A DNA stretch of 64,000 bases from Enterobacter bugandensis (lineage in GTDB: Bacteria > Pseudomonadota > Gammaproteobacteria > Enterobacterales > Enterobacteriaceae), in NCBI RefSeq assembly GCF_900324475.1, contig NZ_LT992502.1, positions 1,116,001-1,180,000 of the forward strand, written 5' to 3'. The stretch's first letter is position 1. Each line of letters opens with the position of its first letter. Shown piece after piece: positions 42,406-53,483 of the stretch. The notes beneath the pieces were generated by a model. That model did not search any database. It was not told the origin of the DNA and saw nothing but the letters and a program-made list of their open reading frames with translations. Both the position numbers and the translations under genes were made by a program.

Positions 42406-42434
42406 CTTGAAAATTTCCCCCCTTATCCCCATCT
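42406..42434 (+). promoter_or_regulatory. Sigma-32 heat-shock promoter of htpG
   Basis: CTTGAAA, 14-base spacer, CCCCATCT: a full match to the sigma-32 consensus. It is 53 bases before htpG and overlaps the GC-rich hairpin that follows recR. Confidence 0.9.
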
Positions 42435-42486
42435 CTCACTCAACGTTTTACAACCCCATTAAATGGCATTGTTGAGGTCGACTTAG

Positions 42487-44361
42487 ATGAAAGGACAAGA
42501 AACCCGTGGTTTCCAGTCAGAAGTAAAACAGCTTCTGCACCTGATGATCCATTCCCTGTATTCCAACAAAGAAATTTTCCTGCGTGAGCTGATTTCCAAC
42601 GCCTCCGATGCGGCGGACAAGCTGCGCTTCCGCGCGCTGTCCAACCCGGATCTGTATGAAGGCGACGGCGAACTGCGCGTGCGCGTCTCTTTCAACAAAG
42701 AGAACCGCACCCTGACCATCGCTGATAACGGCATCGGGATGAACCGCGACGAGGTGATCGACCACCTCGGGACCATCGCCAAATCCGGCACCAAAGCGTT
42801 CCTGGAGTCCATGGGCTCTGACCAGGCGAAAGACAGCCAGCTGATTGGCCAGTTCGGCGTGGGCTTCTACTCGGCGTTTATCGTGGCGGACAAAGTCACC
42901 GTGCGCACCCGTGCCGCGGGCGACAGCGCCGAGAACGGCGTGCTGTGGGAATCCAAAGGGGAAGGCGAATACACCGTTGATGACATCACCAAAGCGGATC
43001 GCGGCACCGAAATCACCCTCCACCTGCGCGAAGGCGAAGATGATTTCCTGAACGACTGGCGCGTACGCTCCATCATCAGCAAATATTCCGACCACATCGC
43101 GCTGCCAGTAGAGATTGAAAAACAGGAAGAGAAAGACGGTGAAACCGTTGTTTCCTGGGAGAAAATCAACAAGGCGCAGGCGCTGTGGACGCGTAACAAG
43201 GCTGAAATCAAAGACGACGAGTACAACGAGTTTTATAAGCACATCGCCCACGACTTTACCGACCCGCTGACCTGGAGCCACAACCGCGTGGAAGGGAAGC
43301 AGGAGTACACCAGCCTGCTGTATATCCCGGCACAGGCGCCGTGGGACATGTGGAACCGCGATCACAAGCACGGCCTGAAGCTGTACGTGCAGCGCGTCTT
43401 CATCATGGACGACGCCGAGCAGTTCATGCCGAACTACCTGCGCTTTGTTCGTGGCCTGATAGACTCCAACGATCTGCCGCTGAACGTCTCCCGTGAAATC
43501 CTCCAGGACAGCACCGTTACCCGTAATCTGCGTAACGCCCTGACCAAACGTGCGTTGCAGATGCTGGAAAAACTGGCGAAAGACGACGCGGAAAAATACC
43601 AGACCTTCTGGAAACAGTTCGGCCTGGTGCTGAAAGAAGGTCCGGCGGAAGACATGGCGAACGTTGAAACCATCGCTAAACTGCTGCGCTTCGCCTCTAC
43701 GCACACCAACTCCTCCGCCCAGACCGTGTCGCTGGAAGAGTACGTCTCCCGCATGAAGGAAGGGCAGGAGAAGATCTACTACATCACCGCCGACAGCTAT
43801 GCGGCAGCGAAGAGCAGCCCGCACCTGGAGCTGCTGCGTAAGAAAGGCATCGAAGTGCTGCTGCTTTCTGACCGCATCGACGAGTGGATGATGAACTACC
43901 TGACCGAGTTCGACGGTAAGGCGTTCCAGTCCGTTGCCAAAGCCGACGAGTCCATCGACAAGCTGGCGGATGAAGTGGACGAAAGCGCGAAAGAAGCCGA
44001 GAAGGCGCTGGAGCCGTTCGTTGAGCGTGTCAAAACCCTGCTGGGCGACCGCGTGAAAGAGGTACGCTTCACGCACCGTCTGACCGATACTCCGGCGATT
44101 GTCACCACCGATGCGGACGAAATGAGCACCCAGATGGCGAAGCTGTTCGCCGCGGCGGGCCAGGCCGTGCCGGAAGTGAAATATATCTTTGAGCTTAATC
44201 CGGATCATCCGCTGGTGAAACGCGCGGCGGATACCCAGGATGAAGCTCGCTTTGCCGAGTGGGTTGAACTGCTGCTGGATCAGTCCCTGCTGGCCGAGCG
44301 CGGCACCCTGGAAGATCCTAACCTGTTCATTAAACGTGTGAATGCGCTGCTGCTGGCGTAA
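42487..44361 (+). CDS. htpG: Molecular chaperone HtpG (Hsp90)
   Basis: A 624-residue cytosolic Hsp90, equal to E. coli HtpG. The N-terminal GHKL ATPase has [25 protein letters not shown] and [11 protein letters not shown]. The middle domain includes the catalytic Arg loop ([11 protein letters not shown]), and the C-terminal dimerisation domain completes it. It is an ATP-dependent chaperone working with DnaK. It has its own sigma-32 promoter and is induced by heat. A long antisense open frame runs opposite it and is not a gene. Confidence 0.98.
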   Translation: MKGQETRGFQSEVKQLLHLMIHSLYSNKEIFLRELISNASDAADKLRFRALSNPDLYEGDGELRVRVSFNKENRTLTIADNGIGMNRDEVIDHLGTIAKSGTKAFLESMGSDQAKDSQLIGQFGVGFYSAFIVADKVTVRTRAAGDSAENGVLWESKGEGEYTVDDITKADRGTEITLHLREGEDDFLNDWRVRSIISKYSDHIALPVEIEKQEEKDGETVVSWEKINKAQALWTRNKAEIKDDEYNEFYKHIAHDFTDPLTWSHNRVEGKQEYTSLLYIPAQAPWDMWNRDHKHGLKLYVQRVFIMDDAEQFMPNYLRFVRGLIDSNDLPLNVSREILQDSTVTRNLRNALTKRALQMLEKLAKDDAEKYQTFWKQFGLVLKEGPAEDMANVETIAKLLRFASTHTNSSAQTVSLEEYVSRMKEGQEKIYYITADSYAAAKSSPHLELLRKKGIEVLLLSDRIDEWMMNYLTEFDGKAFQSVAKADESIDKLADEVDESAKEAEKALEPFVERVKTLLGDRVKEVRFTHRLTDTPAIVTTDADEMSTQMAKLFAAAGQAVPEVKYIFELNPDHPLVKRAADTQDEARFAEWVELLLDQSLLAERGTLEDPNLFIKRVNALLLA

Positions 44362-44384
44362 CTGACCACGTCTCCCCTGGTCTT

Positions 44385-44430
44385 CTCCCTCCCACCGTGG
44401 GAGAGGGCCGGGGTGAGGGCACCAGACCGC
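44385..44430. repeat. Dispersed palindromic repeat, copy 3
   Basis: CTCCCTCCCACCGTGGGAGAGGG followed by CCGGGGTGAGGGCACCAGACCGC-type tail (44401-44430), after htpG. The stem has one mismatch relative to the other copies. Confidence 0.75.
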
Positions 44431-44523
44431 ACTCTCCCAAATTATCTCCCCCCATTAACCGTTTCAGCCTTCCCGCCTTCCTTGAGCCACGCCCGTTCTG
44501 GTGGTATTGTTTAGCGCTTTTGA

Positions 44524-45201
<678 letters not shown>

Positions 45202-45210
45202 TCGCGCGCC

Positions 45211-45234
45211 TCTCACCCGGGCTCCCGGGTGAGA
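45211..45234 (+). terminator. Hairpin after adk
   Basis: TCTCACCCGGG/CCCGGGTGAGA, an 11-bp perfect stem with a two-base loop, nine bases after the adk stop. The tail AATATTCT is only weakly U-rich. Confidence 0.55.
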
Positions 45235-45325
45235 AATATTCTCATCTTACCTATTACAGCAATGGGTTTCGTTTAAACGCATTTCCGCTACAATTGACAA
45301 CCTATCAAATGGTTAAGAGGCGTGA

Positions 45326-46288
45326 ATGAGTCAGGCGAAAACCGGCATCCTGCTTGCCAATCTGGGCACCCCAGAAGCACCCACTCCAGCGGCGGTAAAA
45401 CGCTACCTGCGACATTTTTTAAGCGACACGCGCGTCGTGGATTTTCCGAGACTGCTGTGGTGGCCGCTGCTGCGTGGCGTCATTCTGCCGATTCGCTCTC
45501 CGCGCGTCGCCAAACTTTATCAGTCCGTCTGGATGGAAGAGGGCTCGCCGCTGATGGTGTACAGCCGTCGTCAGGAAAAAGCGCTGGCCGCCCGTCTGCC
45601 GGATATGCCCGTCGCACTCGGCATGAGCTACGGTAAACCTTCGCTGGAAAGCGCCGTCGATGCGCTGCTGGCACAGGGCGTGGATCATATCGTCGTGCTG
45701 GCCTTGTATCCGCAGTACTCCTGCTCGACGGTGGCTGCCGTCTGGGACGAGCTGGCCCGCATTCTGGCAACCCGCCGCCGCATTCCGGGCGTGACCTTTA
45801 TTCGCGATTACGCCGATAACGACCTCTACATCAAGGCGCTTGCCAACAGCGCCCGAGCATCGTTTGAGAAGCACGGTGAGCCGGATCTGCTGCTGCTCTC
45901 CTATCACGGTATTCCGCAGCGTTTCGCCAACGAAGGGGATGATTACCCCCAGCGCTGCCGCGATACCACCCGCGAGCTGGTCTCCGCCCTTGGCCTGCCG
46001 CCGGAGAAGGTGATGATGACCTTCCAGTCGCGCTTTGGCCGCGAGCCGTGGCTGACGCCGTACACCGATGAAACCCTCAAAATGCTTGGCGAGAAGGGTG
46101 TGAAGCACATTCAGGTGATGTCGCCGGGCTTCTCGGCGGACTGCCTTGAAACGCTGGAGGAGATCGCGGTGCAAAACCGGGAATTTTTCCTTGAGGCCGG
46201 CGGCGAAAAGTATGAGTACATTCCGGCGCTTAACGACTCACCTGAGCATATCGACATGATGGTCTCGCTGGTGACGAACAGCCGCTGA
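45326..46288 (+). CDS. hemH: Ferrochelatase HemH
   Basis: A 320-residue enzyme inserting Fe(II) into protoporphyrin IX in the last step of haem synthesis. It has the N-terminal [20 protein letters not shown], the catalytic His in [12 protein letters not shown], and the family signature [19 protein letters not shown]. The length equals E. coli HemH. The E. coli neighbour aes is absent here; gsk follows directly after 62 bases on the same strand. Confidence 0.97.
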   Translation: MSQAKTGILLANLGTPEAPTPAAVKRYLRHFLSDTRVVDFPRLLWWPLLRGVILPIRSPRVAKLYQSVWMEEGSPLMVYSRRQEKALAARLPDMPVALGMSYGKPSLESAVDALLAQGVDHIVVLALYPQYSCSTVAAVWDELARILATRRRIPGVTFIRDYADNDLYIKALANSARASFEKHGEPDLLLLSYHGIPQRFANEGDDYPQRCRDTTRELVSALGLPPEKVMMTFQSRFGREPWLTPYTDETLKMLGEKGVKHIQVMSPGFSADCLETLEEIAVQNREFFLEAGGEKYEYIPALNDSPEHIDMMVSLVTNSR

Positions 46289-46350
46289 TCGCACTCCGGA
46301 CCGGGTTTGTGCTACCATTCCCGGCCCATATTCTTCGTACAGTTCAGACC

Positions 46351-47655
46351 ATGAAATTTCCCGGTAAACGCAAATCCAAACACTACTTTCCCGTCGATGC
46401 CCGCGATCCGCTCCTGCAGCAAATCCAGCCTGAAAATGAAACCAGCGCGGCCTGGGTTGTCGGTATCGACCAGACGCTGGTGGACATTGAAGCGAAAGTG
46501 GATGATGAGTTTGTCGCCCGTTACGGTCTGAGCGCCGGTCACTCGCTGGTGATTGAGGACGACGTTGCCGAAGCGCTGTACCAGGAGCTGGTGCGCGAAA
46601 ATCTGATTACCCATCAGTTCGCTGGCGGCACCATCGGCAACACCATGCACAACTACTCGGTGCTGGCAGATGACCGCTCGGTGCTGCTCGGCGTGATGTG
46701 CAGCAATATCGAAATCGGTGGCTACGCCTACCGCTACCTGTGCAACACCTCCAGCCGCACCGATCTGAACTATCTCCAGGGCGTAGACGGGCCGATTGGC
46801 CGCTGCTTTACGCTGATCGGCGAATCCGGCGAGCGTACCTTTGCCATCAGCCCGGGCCACATGAACAAGCTGCGCGCGGAAAGCATTCCCGAAGAGGTGA
46901 TCGCGGGCGCGTCTGCGCTGGTGCTGACCTCCTACCTGGTGCGCTGCAAGCCGGGCGAGCCGATGCCTGAGGCGACCATGAAGGCGATTGAGTACGCGAA
47001 AAAGTACGACGTGCCCGTCGTTCTGACGCTGGGCACCAAATTCGTGATTGCCGATAACCCGGAGTGGTGGCAGACCTTCCTGAAAGAGCACGTCTCGATT
47101 CTGGCGATGAACGAAGAAGAGGCCGAGGCGCTGACCGGTGAAAGCGATCCGCTGCTGGCGTCCGACAAAGCGCTGGACTGGGTGGATCTGGTGCTCTGCA
47201 CCGCGGGTCCGGTTGGGCTGTATATGGCGGGGTTCACGGAAGAAGAGAGCAAGCGCAAAACCCAGCACCCGCTGCTGCCGGGGGCGATTGCGGAGTTCAA
47301 CCAGTACGAGTTCAGCCGCGGCATGCGCCACAAAGACTGCGTGAATCCGCTGCGTATCTACTCCCACATTGCGCCGTATATGGGCGGGCCGGAGAAGATC
47401 ATGAACACTAACGGCGCGGGCGACGGCGCGCTTGCCGCGCTGCTGCATGACATTACCGCGAACGCCTATCACAAAACTAACGTGCCGAACTCCAGCAAGC
47501 ACAAGTTCAGCTGGCTGACCTATTCGTCGCTGGCGCAGGTGTGTAAGTACGCCAACCGCGTGAGCTACCAGGTACTGAACCAGCATTCTCCACGCTTAAC
47601 GCGTGGACTGCCGGAACGAGAAGACAGCCTCGAAGAGGCGTACTGGGACAGGTAA
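46351..47655 (+). CDS. gsk: Inosine-guanosine kinase Gsk
   Basis: A 434-residue PfkB-family kinase that phosphorylates inosine and guanosine in purine salvage. The catalytic motif NTNGAGDGALAALLHD is near residue 350, and the N-terminal substrate region (VVGIDQTLVDIEAKVDDEFV, then GGTIGNTMHNYSVL) is typical of Gsk. The start at 46351 (MKFPGKRKSKHYFPVDARD) matches E. coli and the length is the same. A strong terminator follows. Confidence 0.97.
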   Translation: MKFPGKRKSKHYFPVDARDPLLQQIQPENETSAAWVVGIDQTLVDIEAKVDDEFVARYGLSAGHSLVIEDDVAEALYQELVRENLITHQFAGGTIGNTMHNYSVLADDRSVLLGVMCSNIEIGGYAYRYLCNTSSRTDLNYLQGVDGPIGRCFTLIGESGERTFAISPGHMNKLRAESIPEEVIAGASALVLTSYLVRCKPGEPMPEATMKAIEYAKKYDVPVVLTLGTKFVIADNPEWWQTFLKEHVSILAMNEEEAEALTGESDPLLASDKALDWVDLVLCTAGPVGLYMAGFTEEESKRKTQHPLLPGAIAEFNQYEFSRGMRHKDCVNPLRIYSHIAPYMGGPEKIMNTNGAGDGALAALLHDITANAYHKTNVPNSSKHKFSWLTYSSLAQVCKYANRVSYQVLNQHSPRLTRGLPEREDSLEEAYWDR

Positions 47656-47659
47656 AAGC

Positions 47660-47687
47660 AAAACGGCAACCTGTGGTTGCCGTTTTT
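47660..47687 (+). terminator. Terminator of gsk
   Basis: AAAACGGCAACC/GGTTGCCGTTTT, 12-bp perfect stem with a TGT loop and a T run. It is nearly the same hairpin as that after amtB. Confidence 0.92.
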
Positions 47688-47697
47688 AGTATTTGTT

Positions 47698-47742
47698 CCC
47701 TCTCCCTGTGGGAGAGGGCCAGGGTGAGGGCATCAGGCCGCA
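47698..47742. repeat. Dispersed palindromic repeat, copy 4
   Basis: CCCTCTCCC-TGT-GGGAGAGGG, then a tail with GGTGAGGGCATCAGGCCGCA. The tail is the same as in copy 1. It lies between the gsk terminator and the ybaL stop. Confidence 0.85.
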
Positions 47743-47748
47743 GCAAAC

Positions 47749-49426
47749 TTACCCCGTAACCGCCTCTTCAACTGGCGGCTTCGTCAGCAGCGTCAGCATG
47801 GTGTTCGCAATCTCACGCTCGCCCATCACCACCTGATTCGCGCCGCGCTCGGTGATGTACTCTACCTCGTCGTCATAGTGCGCTCGGGCAATGATCTCAA
47901 TACCGGGGGCACTTCTCACGCGCGGAGGCCACAATCTCACCCGCTTCATAACCGTTTGGAATGGTCAGCAGCAGCCAGCGGGCGCAGTCCAGATGTGCCA
48001 GCTCCATGATCTCTTCGTTTGCCGCATTGCCCAGCACCGCACGAATCCCGCGCTCGCGAAGCTCATCCACGCGGGTGCGTGACGTCTCAATCACCACCAG
48101 CGGGATCCCCTGCGCCATCAGCTTCTCGCCGAGCAGGCTACCCACGCGGCCAAAGCCCACCAGCAGGGCGTGATTACAAATATCCACCGGGATCTGCTTC
48201 TCTTCTTCCGTTGCCTCTTCCAGCGTCTGCTCTTCGAGGGTTTCGGTCTTCTCGAGGTATTTTTCCAGCAAGGCAAACAATACCGGGTTTAGCATGATGG
48301 AGAGGATTGCCCCCGCCAGCACCAGATTTTGCCCCGCCTGCGGCAGCAGGTTCAATGCCATGCCCAGACCGGCCAGAATAAAGGCGAACTCACCGATCTG
48401 CGCCAGGCTGGCGGCAATGGTCAGCGCCGTGCGCGGGGAGTGGCCGAACATTCGCACCAGGAAGAAAGCCGCGAGCGACTTACCAAAAATAATGATCGCC
48501 AGCGTGCCCAGCACGGCCAGCGGCTGCTGGATCAGCACCAGCGGATCGAACAGCATCCCGACGGAGACGAAGAACAGCACGGCAAACGCATCGCGCAGCG
48601 GCAGGGTATCGTGCGCCGCGCGGTGGCTCAGCTCGGATTCGTTCAGCACCATCCCGGCGAAGAACGCCCCCAGGGCAAAGGAGACATCAAACAGCTCAAC
48701 GGCACCGAAGGCGATGCCCAGCGCCAGCGCCAGCACGGAGAGGGTAAACAGCTCGCGGGAGCCGGTTGCCGCGCTGCGGGACATGATCCACGGCACCAGA
48801 CGGCGACCCACCAGCATCATGATGGCGATAAAGGCCACCACTTTACCGATGGTGATGCTCATATCCAGCGCCAGCGAGGCGAAGCCGACGTTGTCTTTTT
48901 CCATCATCCCGGCGACGGCGGGCAGCAGTACCAGCGTCAGGACCATGACCAGATCTTCTACAATCAGCCAGCCAATCGCGATTTGCCCGCGCTGGCTGTC
49001 TATCAACTGCCTCTCTTCAAGCGCGCGCAGCAGCACCACGGTACTGGCGGTGGAGAGGCACAGCCCAAAGACGATGCCGGTCATCAGCGACCAGCCCAGC
49101 ACTGCCGAAAGCGCCATGCCCAGCAGCGTCGCCACCCCTATCTGGGCGATCGCTCCGGGTATGGCGATCGACTTTACCGCCATCAGGTCCTTCAGCGAAA
49201 AATGCAGACCGACGCCAAACATCAGCAGAATCACGCCCAATTCCGCCAGTTCAGGAGCCAGTTTGGTATCCGCAACAAAACCTGGCGTAAACGGTCCCGC
49301 CAGCACACCTGCCAGCAGATAGCCGACAAGAGGAGAAATACGCAGCTTATTGGCAATCATGCCAAGGATAAAAGCGAGCACAAGTCCACCAACAATGGTG
49401 GTAATAAGCGGTGTGGCGTGGTGCAT
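47749..49426 (-). pseudogene. ybaL: YbaL, Kef-type cation/proton antiporter, frameshifted near the 3' end
   Basis: The CPA2-family antiporter has about 12 membrane helices (residues 1-385), then a TrkA-N (RCK) regulatory domain beginning ALLVGFGRVGSLLGEKL. The frame breaks after residue 505 (ASAREKCP): a run of five G on the plus strand (47905-47909) appears where four would keep the frame. Past this point the +1-shifted frame gives GIEIIARAHYDDEVEYITER and on to a normal end at 47749, as in E. coli YbaL (558 residues). As given, the protein ends two residues after the shift and loses the last ~53 residues of the RCK region. The transport part is intact. It may be a real mutation or a homopolymer sequencing error. 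Convergent with gsk. Confidence 0.85.
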
Positions 49427-49625
49427 TCCGTCTCCTTTCGTGGTGAGTGTTCCATTTTTGGCGTGAATACCAAAAAGCCAGGTAATAGTTTATGACAATT
49501 TTTACCCTTATGTTTATGAATAATTGTTGAAGTTTGAATAAAACAGCAATATGCGCGTAAAAAAGCGCATTTTGATAAATTACGCAAGAGGAGAAAGAAG
49601 AAACCCTTATGGCATCAGGCTGTCA

Positions 49626-49652
49626 GGCAGCCAAAGTCAAACTTTGGCTGCC
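49626..49652. terminator. Hairpin downstream of fsr
   Basis: GGCAGCCAAAGT/ACTTTGGCTGCC, a 12-bp perfect stem with a three-base loop, seven bases after the fsr stop. No U tract follows in the fsr direction. Confidence 0.5.
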
Positions 49653-49658
49653 CGTAAT

Positions 49659-50867
49659 TTACGCTTTGTGGCGGTTATCAGGCAGGAATATGGTCAACAT
49701 CCCAAGAAGTGGCAGGAAAGCGCAGATTTTATAAACCAGGAAGATGCTGGTGTGATCCGCAACCATCCCTAATACCGCTGCACCCAGCCCGCCCATGCCG
49801 AAGGCGAAACCGAAAAAAAGTCCGGAAACCATACCGATACGACCCGGCAGCAGCTCCTGGGCATAGACCAGAATGGCGGAAAACGCGGAGGCGAGGATAA
49901 AACCAATAATCACGGTCAAAAACCCCGTCCATTCAAGGCTGGCGTACGGCAAAATGAGGGTAAAGGGCGCCACGCCGAGGATAGAGCCCCAAATGACATA
50001 TTTACGGCCAATTTTATCCCCCACCGGCCCGCCAATGACCGTTCCTGCGGCCACCGCGAAGAGGAAAGCAAACAGGTGAAACTGCGCGTTTTGTACCGAT
50101 AATCCGAATTTTTGCATCAGATAAAAGGTGTAATAGCTGCTAATGCTCGCCATATAGAAGTATTTGGAGAAAATCAGCACCAGCAGCACGGAGACCGCAA
50201 GAATGACCTTATTACGAGGCAGGGGATTGATAACCTTCGCTTTAGGTTTCCCTTTGTTCACGCGATGCTGGGCGGCGTACCAGCGGCTGATCTGTGCCAG
50301 CACGACAATGGCGAGCAGGGCGGCCAGCACAAACCAGGCCACATTGCCTTTGCCATACGGGGCGATAATCACCGCCGCCAGCAGCGGGCCGAGGGAGCTA
50401 CCGAAGTTGCCCCCTACCTGGAAGAGTGACTGCGCCAGCCCGTGACGGCCACCGGAGGCCATACGCGCCACGCGGGACGATTCCGGATGGAAGACGGACG
50501 AGCCGGTCCCCACCAGCGCGGCGGCGAGCAGAACCGCTTCAAAACTGCCTGCCATGGCCAGCAGCACCAGCCCGCTTAAGGTAAAGCACATGCCTATCGG
50601 CAGCGACCACGGCATCGGGTATTTATCCGTCCAGTAACCCACCACCGGCTGCAGCAGCGACGAGGCCAGCTGGAAGGTCAGGGTGATCATCCCGATCTGT
50701 ACGAAGGTTAACGAAAACTCGGACTGCAGCAGCGGGTAGATCGCCAGAATCAACGACTGGATCATGTCGTTGAGCAGGTGCGAGAGGCTGATTGCGCCTA
50801 AAACTTTAAAAGAGGTGCGCGACGCCGGCGCGCCCGGAGCGGGCTGGGTTGATTCACTGATTGCCAT
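49659..50867 (-). CDS. fsr: MFS transporter Fsr (fosmidomycin resistance)
   Basis: A 402-residue major facilitator with 12 membrane helices (E. coli Fsr: 406). The conserved loop between helices 2 and 3 reads GYWTDKYPMPWSL, and that between helices 8 and 9 reads GPVGDKIGRKYVIWGS. In E. coli, overexpression gives fosmidomycin resistance; the natural substrate is unknown. The ATG at 50867 (MAISESTQPAPGAP) was chosen; three codons more are in frame upstream. Divergent from ushA with 164 bases between. Confidence 0.93.
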   Translation of the reverse strand: MAISESTQPAPGAPASRTSFKVLGAISLSHLLNDMIQSLILAIYPLLQSEFSLTFVQIGMITLTFQLASSLLQPVVGYWTDKYPMPWSLPIGMCFTLSGLVLLAMAGSFEAVLLAAALVGTGSSVFHPESSRVARMASGGRHGLAQSLFQVGGNFGSSLGPLLAAVIIAPYGKGNVAWFVLAALLAIVVLAQISRWYAAQHRVNKGKPKAKVINPLPRNKVILAVSVLLVLIFSKYFYMASISSYYTFYLMQKFGLSVQNAQFHLFAFLFAVAAGTVIGGPVGDKIGRKYVIWGSILGVAPFTLILPYASLEWTGFLTVIIGFILASAFSAILVYAQELLPGRIGMVSGLFFGFAFGMGGLGAAVLGMVADHTSIFLVYKICAFLPLLGMLTIFLPDNRHKA

Positions 50868-51031
50868 AAATACCACGTCAATTTGTTATTAGAGATGCAG
50901 GGAGTAATTATTATCCGACTAACATACTCGTCCGTGACATTTGAAGAAAGTCGCAATTCTGAAAACTTATTTGTCTATTCTTGTTAGTCACTGTAATTTT
51001 TGCCTTTGTCTATTGGTCAGGGAGAGAGAAG

Positions 51032-52684
51032 ATGAAGTTAATGAAGCGGGGCGTCGCGCTGGCGCTTATTGCCGCATGGGGCCTGGCAAGCCTGCCCGCG
51101 CAGGCGTATGAAAAAGATAAAACCTATAAAATCACCATTCTGCATACCAACGATCATCACGGTCATTTCTGGCGCAGTGAATACGGCGAGTATGGTCTGT
51201 CGGCGCAAAAAACGCTGGTGGACGGCATTCGCAAAGAGGTGGCGTCCCAGGGTGGCAGCGTGTTGCTGCTGTCGGGCGGGGATATTAATACCGGCGTGCC
51301 GGAATCGGATTTACAGGATGCTGAACCCGATTTCCGCGGCATGAATTTAATCGGTTACGACGCGATGGCCGTCGGCAACCACGAGTTTGACAATCCGCTG
51401 AGCGTGCTGCGCCAGCAGGAGAAATGGTCCAAATTCCCGTTCCTCTCCGCCAATATTTACCAGAAAAGCACCGGCGAACGTCTGTTTAAACCGTGGGCGC
51501 TGTTTAAGCGTCAGGATCTCAAAATCGCGGTCATCGGCTTAACCACCGACGATACGGCAAAAATCGGTAACCCTGAGTTCTTCACCGATATCGAATTCCG
51601 CAAACCGGCAGACGAAGCGAAGCTGGTGATTCAGGAGCTGCAGCAGAACGAAAAGCCGGACGTGATTATCGCCACTACCCACATGGGACACTACGATAAC
51701 GGCGAGCACGGCTCCAATGCGCCCGGCGACGTGGAGATGGCGCGCAGCCTGCCAGCGGGCTCGCTGGCGATGATTGTGGGCGGTCACTCGCAGGATCCGG
51801 TGTGCATGGCGTCGGAGAACAAAAAGCAGGTGGACTACGTGCCGGGCACGCCGTGTGCGCCAGATCGTCAGAACGGGATCTGGATTGTGCAGGCCCACGA
51901 GTGGGGTAAATACGTGGGGCGGGCGGACTTTGAGTTTCGTAACGGTGAGATGAAGCTGGTGCGCTATCAGCTCATCCCGGTGAACCTGAAGAAGAAAGTC
52001 ACCTACCCGGACGGGAAAAGCGAGCGCGTACTTTACACGCCAGAGATTGCTGAAAACCAGCAGATGCTCTCTCTGCTGACGCCGTTCCAGAATAAAGGCA
52101 AGGCGCAGCTGGACGTGAAAATCGGCACGCTGAACGGTCGTCTGGAAGGGGACCGCAGTAAAGTCCGCTTCGTGCAGACCAACATGGGCCATCTGGTGCT
52201 GGCGGCGCAGATGGCGCGCACGAATGCGGACTTCGGCGTGATGAGCGGCGGCGGCATTCGTGACTCCATCGAAGGCGGAAACATCACCTATAAAGACGTG
52301 CTGAAGGTGCAGCCGTTCGGCAACGTGGTGGTGTATGCGGATATGAGCGGGAAAGAGGTCGTTGACTACCTGACCGCCGTAGCGCAGATGAAGCCGGACT
52401 CGGGTGCCTATCCGCAGTTTGCTAACGTCAGCTTTGTGGCGAAGGACGGCAAGCTCAACGATCTGAAAATCAAAGGCGAGCCGGTAGACCCTGCGAAAAC
52501 CTACCGTCTGGCGACGTTAAGCTTTAACGCCACCGGCGGCGACGGCTATCCGCACATCGATAATAAACCGGGCTACGTAAACACCGGTTTTATCGATGCG
52601 GAAGTGCTGAAGCAGTACATCGAGCAGAACTCGCCGATTGACGTGAATGCCTATGAGCCGAAAGGTGAGGTGAGCTGGCAGTAG
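51032..52684 (+). CDS. ushA: Periplasmic UDP-sugar hydrolase/5'-nucleotidase UshA
   Basis: A 550-residue periplasmic enzyme, equal to E. coli UshA. A Sec signal peptide is clear (KRGVALALIAAWGLASLPAQAYE). The metallophosphatase domain has ILHTNDHHGHF, GGDINTG, GNHEFDNP and HMGHYDNG. The C-terminal nucleotide-binding domain has the substrate-stacking NATGGDGYP segment. It releases nucleosides from nucleotides and UDP-sugars. The ATG at 51032 (MKLMKRG) follows GGGAGAGA; the frame runs 17 codons further upstream without a signal-peptide fit. Confidence 0.97.
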   Translation: MKLMKRGVALALIAAWGLASLPAQAYEKDKTYKITILHTNDHHGHFWRSEYGEYGLSAQKTLVDGIRKEVASQGGSVLLLSGGDINTGVPESDLQDAEPDFRGMNLIGYDAMAVGNHEFDNPLSVLRQQEKWSKFPFLSANIYQKSTGERLFKPWALFKRQDLKIAVIGLTTDDTAKIGNPEFFTDIEFRKPADEAKLVIQELQQNEKPDVIIATTHMGHYDNGEHGSNAPGDVEMARSLPAGSLAMIVGGHSQDPVCMASENKKQVDYVPGTPCAPDRQNGIWIVQAHEWGKYVGRADFEFRNGEMKLVRYQLIPVNLKKKVTYPDGKSERVLYTPEIAENQQMLSLLTPFQNKGKAQLDVKIGTLNGRLEGDRSKVRFVQTNMGHLVLAAQMARTNADFGVMSGGGIRDSIEGGNITYKDVLKVQPFGNVVVYADMSGKEVVDYLTAVAQMKPDSGAYPQFANVSFVAKDGKLNDLKIKGEPVDPAKTYRLATLSFNATGGDGYPHIDNKPGYVNTGFIDAEVLKQYIEQNSPIDVNAYEPKGEVSWQ

Positions 52685-52690
52685 TGTTGT

Positions 52691-52734
52691 GCGGCCTGAT
52701 GCCCTCACTCCAACCCTCTCCCACCGGGAGAGGG
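52691..52734. repeat. Dispersed palindromic repeat, copy 5 (inverted)
   Basis: GCGGCCTGATGCCCTCACTC tail first, then CCCTCTCCC-ACC-GGGAGAGGG. It is in the opposite orientation to the other four copies. It lies right after the ushA stop, before its terminator. Confidence 0.85.
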
Positions 52735-52746
52735 CGCGAACACAAA

Positions 52747-52773
52747 AAACGGTAACGCCTGTTACCGTTTTGC
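52747..52773 (+). terminator. Terminator of ushA
   Basis: AAACGGTAAC/GTTACCGTTT stem with a GCCT loop and a T-rich tail. Confidence 0.88.
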
Positions 52774-52803
52774 TTTTACCTCGTAGCCGCCACCCGGCTT
52801 TTT

Positions 52804-53399
<596 letters not shown>

Positions 53400-53405
53400 C
53401 GGCTC

Positions 53406-53483
53406 AGCCGAAGGTCACTTCGGTATAATAAAAACGATGAAATTCCTCTTTGACGGGCCAATAGAGATATTGGCCATTTTTTT
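53406..53483 (+). ncRNA. chiX: Small RNA ChiX (MicM)
   Basis: This is a Hfq-dependent sRNA gene at its E. coli location between ybaK and ybaP. The seed region GAAATTCCTCTTTGACGGGC (53439-53458) is the same as in E. coli ChiX. The terminator hairpin GGCCAATA/TATTGGCC with its run of seven T residues is preserved apart from one loop base. A 5' hairpin (CCGAAG/CTTCGG) replaces the E. coli one with a different sequence. ChiX pairs with the chiP leader and silences the chitoporin until the chb transcript removes it. Exact 5' end inferred from the promoter. The U tract touches the ybaP 3' end. Confidence 0.93.

Noticed and set aside
42517..44208. 563-codon open frame on the minus strand opposite htpG
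   Set aside because: It is the antisense of a highly conserved gene, has no start signal, and reads as low-complexity Arg/His/Val/Gln sequence typical of antisense frames in GC-rich genes.
46312..47586. 424-codon open frame opposite gsk
   Set aside because: Antisense artefact with the same composition bias; gsk is full length and conserved.
48329..49495. 388-codon open frame opposite ybaL
   Set aside because: Antisense to the membrane part of YbaL, Gln/His/Arg-rich, with no domain.
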